Assembly: GCA_032821775.1 (NCBI GenBank)
Contig: JAVLRN010000005.1
Span: 2,418,001 to 2,482,000 of the forward strand
Origin: Sanguinoderma infundibulare
Taxonomy: Eukaryota; Basidiomycota; Agaricomycetes; Polyporales; Polyporaceae
Direction of reading: 5' to 3'
DNA: 64,000 nucleotides
Shown here one piece after another: positions 61,803 to 64,000 of the stretch. A model generated the notes under the pieces. The model searched no databases, was not told the origin of the DNA, and saw nothing but the letters and a program-made list of their open reading frames with translations. Every line of letters starts with the position of its first letter. Position 1 is the stretch's first letter. A program made the position numbers and the translations under genes.

Positions 61803-62124
61803 GGATCATATTCATCACCATTCCACTTCGCATAATCACTATCCTACTGCTATCATTATTGCCTATATTCTATATGCTGTGGATCGTTGATGCACGCCCT
61901 ACTATTTATGACAATAATATTATGGCGGGGGTGCTGCCGATGTCGATGAGAAACGTTGAGAGCCTGGAGGATCGAGGCTGCTGGGGACTGGTGCGATGGA
62001 CGTCATTGAATTAGATAGACGCACGACGATCTACAGACTGGACTGTGCTAGGCTGCCAGGACTCTGCTACACAGACGCCATCGAACGACCAGGAGCTCGC
62101 TCCCCCCTCCCATCCGCCCTCGAC
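61803..62124. other. Intergenic region between JHD1 and the phosphoglycerate mutase
   Basis: This 322 bp begins A/T-rich, suggesting the JHD1 3' UTR, and ends C/T-rich just before the mutase ATG, as expected for a highly expressed gene leader. Nothing else is seen. Confidence 0.5.
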
Positions 62125-64000
62125 ATGGTCCAAGTCAAGAACAAGGTCTGCCTCATGTAGGACATGTCCCCAGTCAATGCAAACGCGATGCTCACTGTTT
62201 TTCCCATCGAACACAGCGTGCACGATGGCTGGGGCATCGCGCCTGAAAAGGGCATGAAGGGCGACGCGATCGACGCCGGGAACACGACCAACATGGACTC
62301 CATCTCCAAAACCCACAGCCACCGTACCCTCCATGCGCACGGGCTGGCCGTTGGTCTCAGCGATGGACTCATGGGAAACTCGGAAGTCGGGTGAGCACGC
62401 CCCCAGTCGTCCTGCGCTCGTGGTTGTGATTGCGGGCACGATTGACGTTATTCCTCCAGCCACTTGAACATCGGTGCAGGGCGCATCGTGTGGCAGGACA
62501 TTGTCCGGATTGATGTGTCGATCAAGAAGAGGCAATTCCACAAGAACGAGACCATCCTCGAGAGCTTTAACAGAGCCAAGAACGGCAATGGCCGCCTCCA
62601 CCTCCTCGGTCTTGTAAGTACCGCATCGGTCACATATAATACGTCCCTCTTGATGCATTTCATCCCATATATGCGCTTGTAGGTGTCCGATGGCGGTGTC
62701 CACTCACATATCAACCATCTCCATGCGCTCCTCGAGACCGCGAAGGAGGTCGGGTTGAAAGAGGTTTACATTCACTTCTTTGGCGATGGTCGTGACACTG
62801 CTCCTCGGTCCGCCGCAGGCTACATGACGGATCTCCTCACATTTATCGAAAAGGAGAAGATCGGCGAGGTCGCCACTGTCATCGGTCGCTACTATGCTAT
62901 GGATCGTGACAAGCGATGGGAACGTATCAAAATCGCGGTTGATGCACTTGTGAAGGGCGAAGGCGAGAAGGCGGAGGACCCTGTCAAGGCGATTGAGGAG
63001 CGCTACAAGAAAGACGAGACCGACGAGTTCTTGAAGCCCATTATCGTCAATGATGCTGGTAAGATCAAGGGTGAGCGTCAACCTCTCTCGTCGAACAGTC
63101 ACATCCTTACGGTCTTGATGCAGACGGCGATACTCTCTTCTTCTTCAACTACCGTTCCGACCGTATGCGTGAGATCGTCGCCGTCTTTGGTCTCCCCGAC
63201 AAACCGATGGAGGTCGACATCCCAAAGGACCTTGTACGTTATACATCCACCCTTTATCCTCGAATGATCCGGTACTGAGTTCTCGCGTTAGCACATCACC
63301 ACGATGTCGCGCTACAACGCCGAGTTCCCGTTCAACGTCGCCTTCCCCCCGCAAGCGATGACGAACGTCCTTGCAGAGTGGCTGTCCAAACAAGGCGTCA
63401 AGCAGGCGCACATCGCCGAGACGGAGAAGTACGCGCACGTGACGTTCTTCTTCAACGGGGGTGTCGAAAAGCAGTTCGCGGACGAGGAGCGTCACATGAT
63501 ACCCTCACCCAAGGTTGCGACGTACGACCTGCTCCCAAAGATGTCTGTCCATGACGTGGCAGAGAAGGTGGCCGAGGTCGTGAAAGCGGACAAGCACGAG
63601 TTCGTGATGTGCAACTTTGCGCCGCCGGACATGGTCGGCCACACAGGCGTGTACGACGCGGCGGTTGAGGCGATCACGAACACTGACGAGGCAGTGGGGA
63701 CCGTGTACAAGGCGTGCGAGGAGGCGGGCTACATCCTGCTCATTACGGCGGATCACGGGAACGCGGAGCAGATGGTCAATCCCGAGACGGGTGCGCCGCA
63801 CACGGCGCACACGACGAACGCGGTGCCGTTCATTATGACCGGAGACCCGAAGAAGTACTCGTTCACGATCGACAAGAAAGACGGAGAGGAGGAGGGCGCG
63901 CTCGCGGATGTTGCCCCCACTGTGCTGGATATCATGGTGAGTGCCTGTTGTTAGACGGATACAGAACGATGTTTGACCCCGGTTTCGAATGTGTTAGGGC
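62125..64000 (+). CDS. gpmI: 2,3-bisphosphoglycerate-independent phosphoglycerate mutase, 3' end outside window
   Basis: This is the cofactor-independent, Mn-dependent mutase converting 3- to 2-phosphoglycerate in glycolysis and gluconeogenesis. A short first exon (MVQVKNKVCL) joins VHDGWGIAPEKG across an intron ending at 62217. Motifs: GLMGNSEVGHLNIGAGR with the phospho-acceptor Ser, LLGLVSDGGVHSHINHL, YIHFFGDGRDTAPRSAAGY, VIGRYYAMDRDKRWERI, FFFNYRSDRMREIV, HVTFFFNGGVE, FAPPDMVGHTG and LLITADHGNAEQM, plus PHTAHTTNAVPFIMTG. A GTGAGT donor follows LDIM at 63936. The acceptor gtgttag ends at 63997, so only the first codon (GGC) of the last exon is in the window. Confidence 0.95.

Overview
The window is nuclear DNA of a filamentous basidiomycete, almost certainly an Agaricomycete. 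The genes are packed with short introns (about 50-70 nt, GT-AG), GC is mid-50s by eye, adjacent genes are often divergent, and the proteins look like mushroom-forming fungi (a Pom1-type DYRK kinase, an ArAE/FUSC-type transporter, a secreted GMC oxidoreductase, a secreted FAS1 protein). I see no bacterial operons, CRISPR arrays, rRNA, convincing tRNA or intact transposon. Coordinates of multi-exon genes run from start codon to stop codon, introns included.

Layout. 1-8 kb: a truncated secreted FAS1 protein (-), V-ATPase subunit A (-) back-to-back with proteasome ATPase Rpt1 (+), and a mitochondrial PDK/BCKDK-type kinase (+). 8.5-14.5 kb: a very large Pom1-like DYRK kinase (-). 15.9-16.9 kb: a small Zn2Cys6 protein (+), followed by a 4.5 kb gene-poor stretch. 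21.4-33.6 kb: an ArAE/FUSC-type membrane protein (+), a RecQ helicase (-) divergent from kinetochore NUF2 (+), and an ING-type PHD protein (-). 34.4-37.6 kb: a decayed C-terminal relic of a GMC oxidoreductase, then an intact GMC oxidoreductase (+). 38.2-44.3 kb: three tandem, same-strand paralogues of a multi-pass membrane protein family I do not recognise. 46-64 kb: Nudix ADP-sugar pyrophosphatase (-)/malate dehydrogenase (+), DDX41 helicase (-)/galactose-1-phosphate uridylyltransferase (+), SDA1 (-), an RGG-tailed coiled-coil protein (-), phosphoglycerate kinase (+), a PHD-JmjC histone demethylase (+) and a cofactor-independent phosphoglycerate mutase (+, cut by the window end).

How the genes relate. 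Most are unrelated housekeeping genes arranged as head-to-head pairs over 170-300 bp (VMA1/RPT1, RecQ/NUF2, Nudix/MDH, DDX41/GAL7, coiled-coil/PGK). The right third is rich in central carbon metabolism (MDH, GAL7, PGK, iPGM). The most interesting signals are the unrecognised three-copy membrane family, the tandem GMC relic that still keeps its intron position, and unusual splicing in the Nudix/MDH pair: microexons of 8, 12, 14 and 16 nt, plus inferred GC-AG introns, one of which decides whether MDH carries a peroxisomal -AKL tail.
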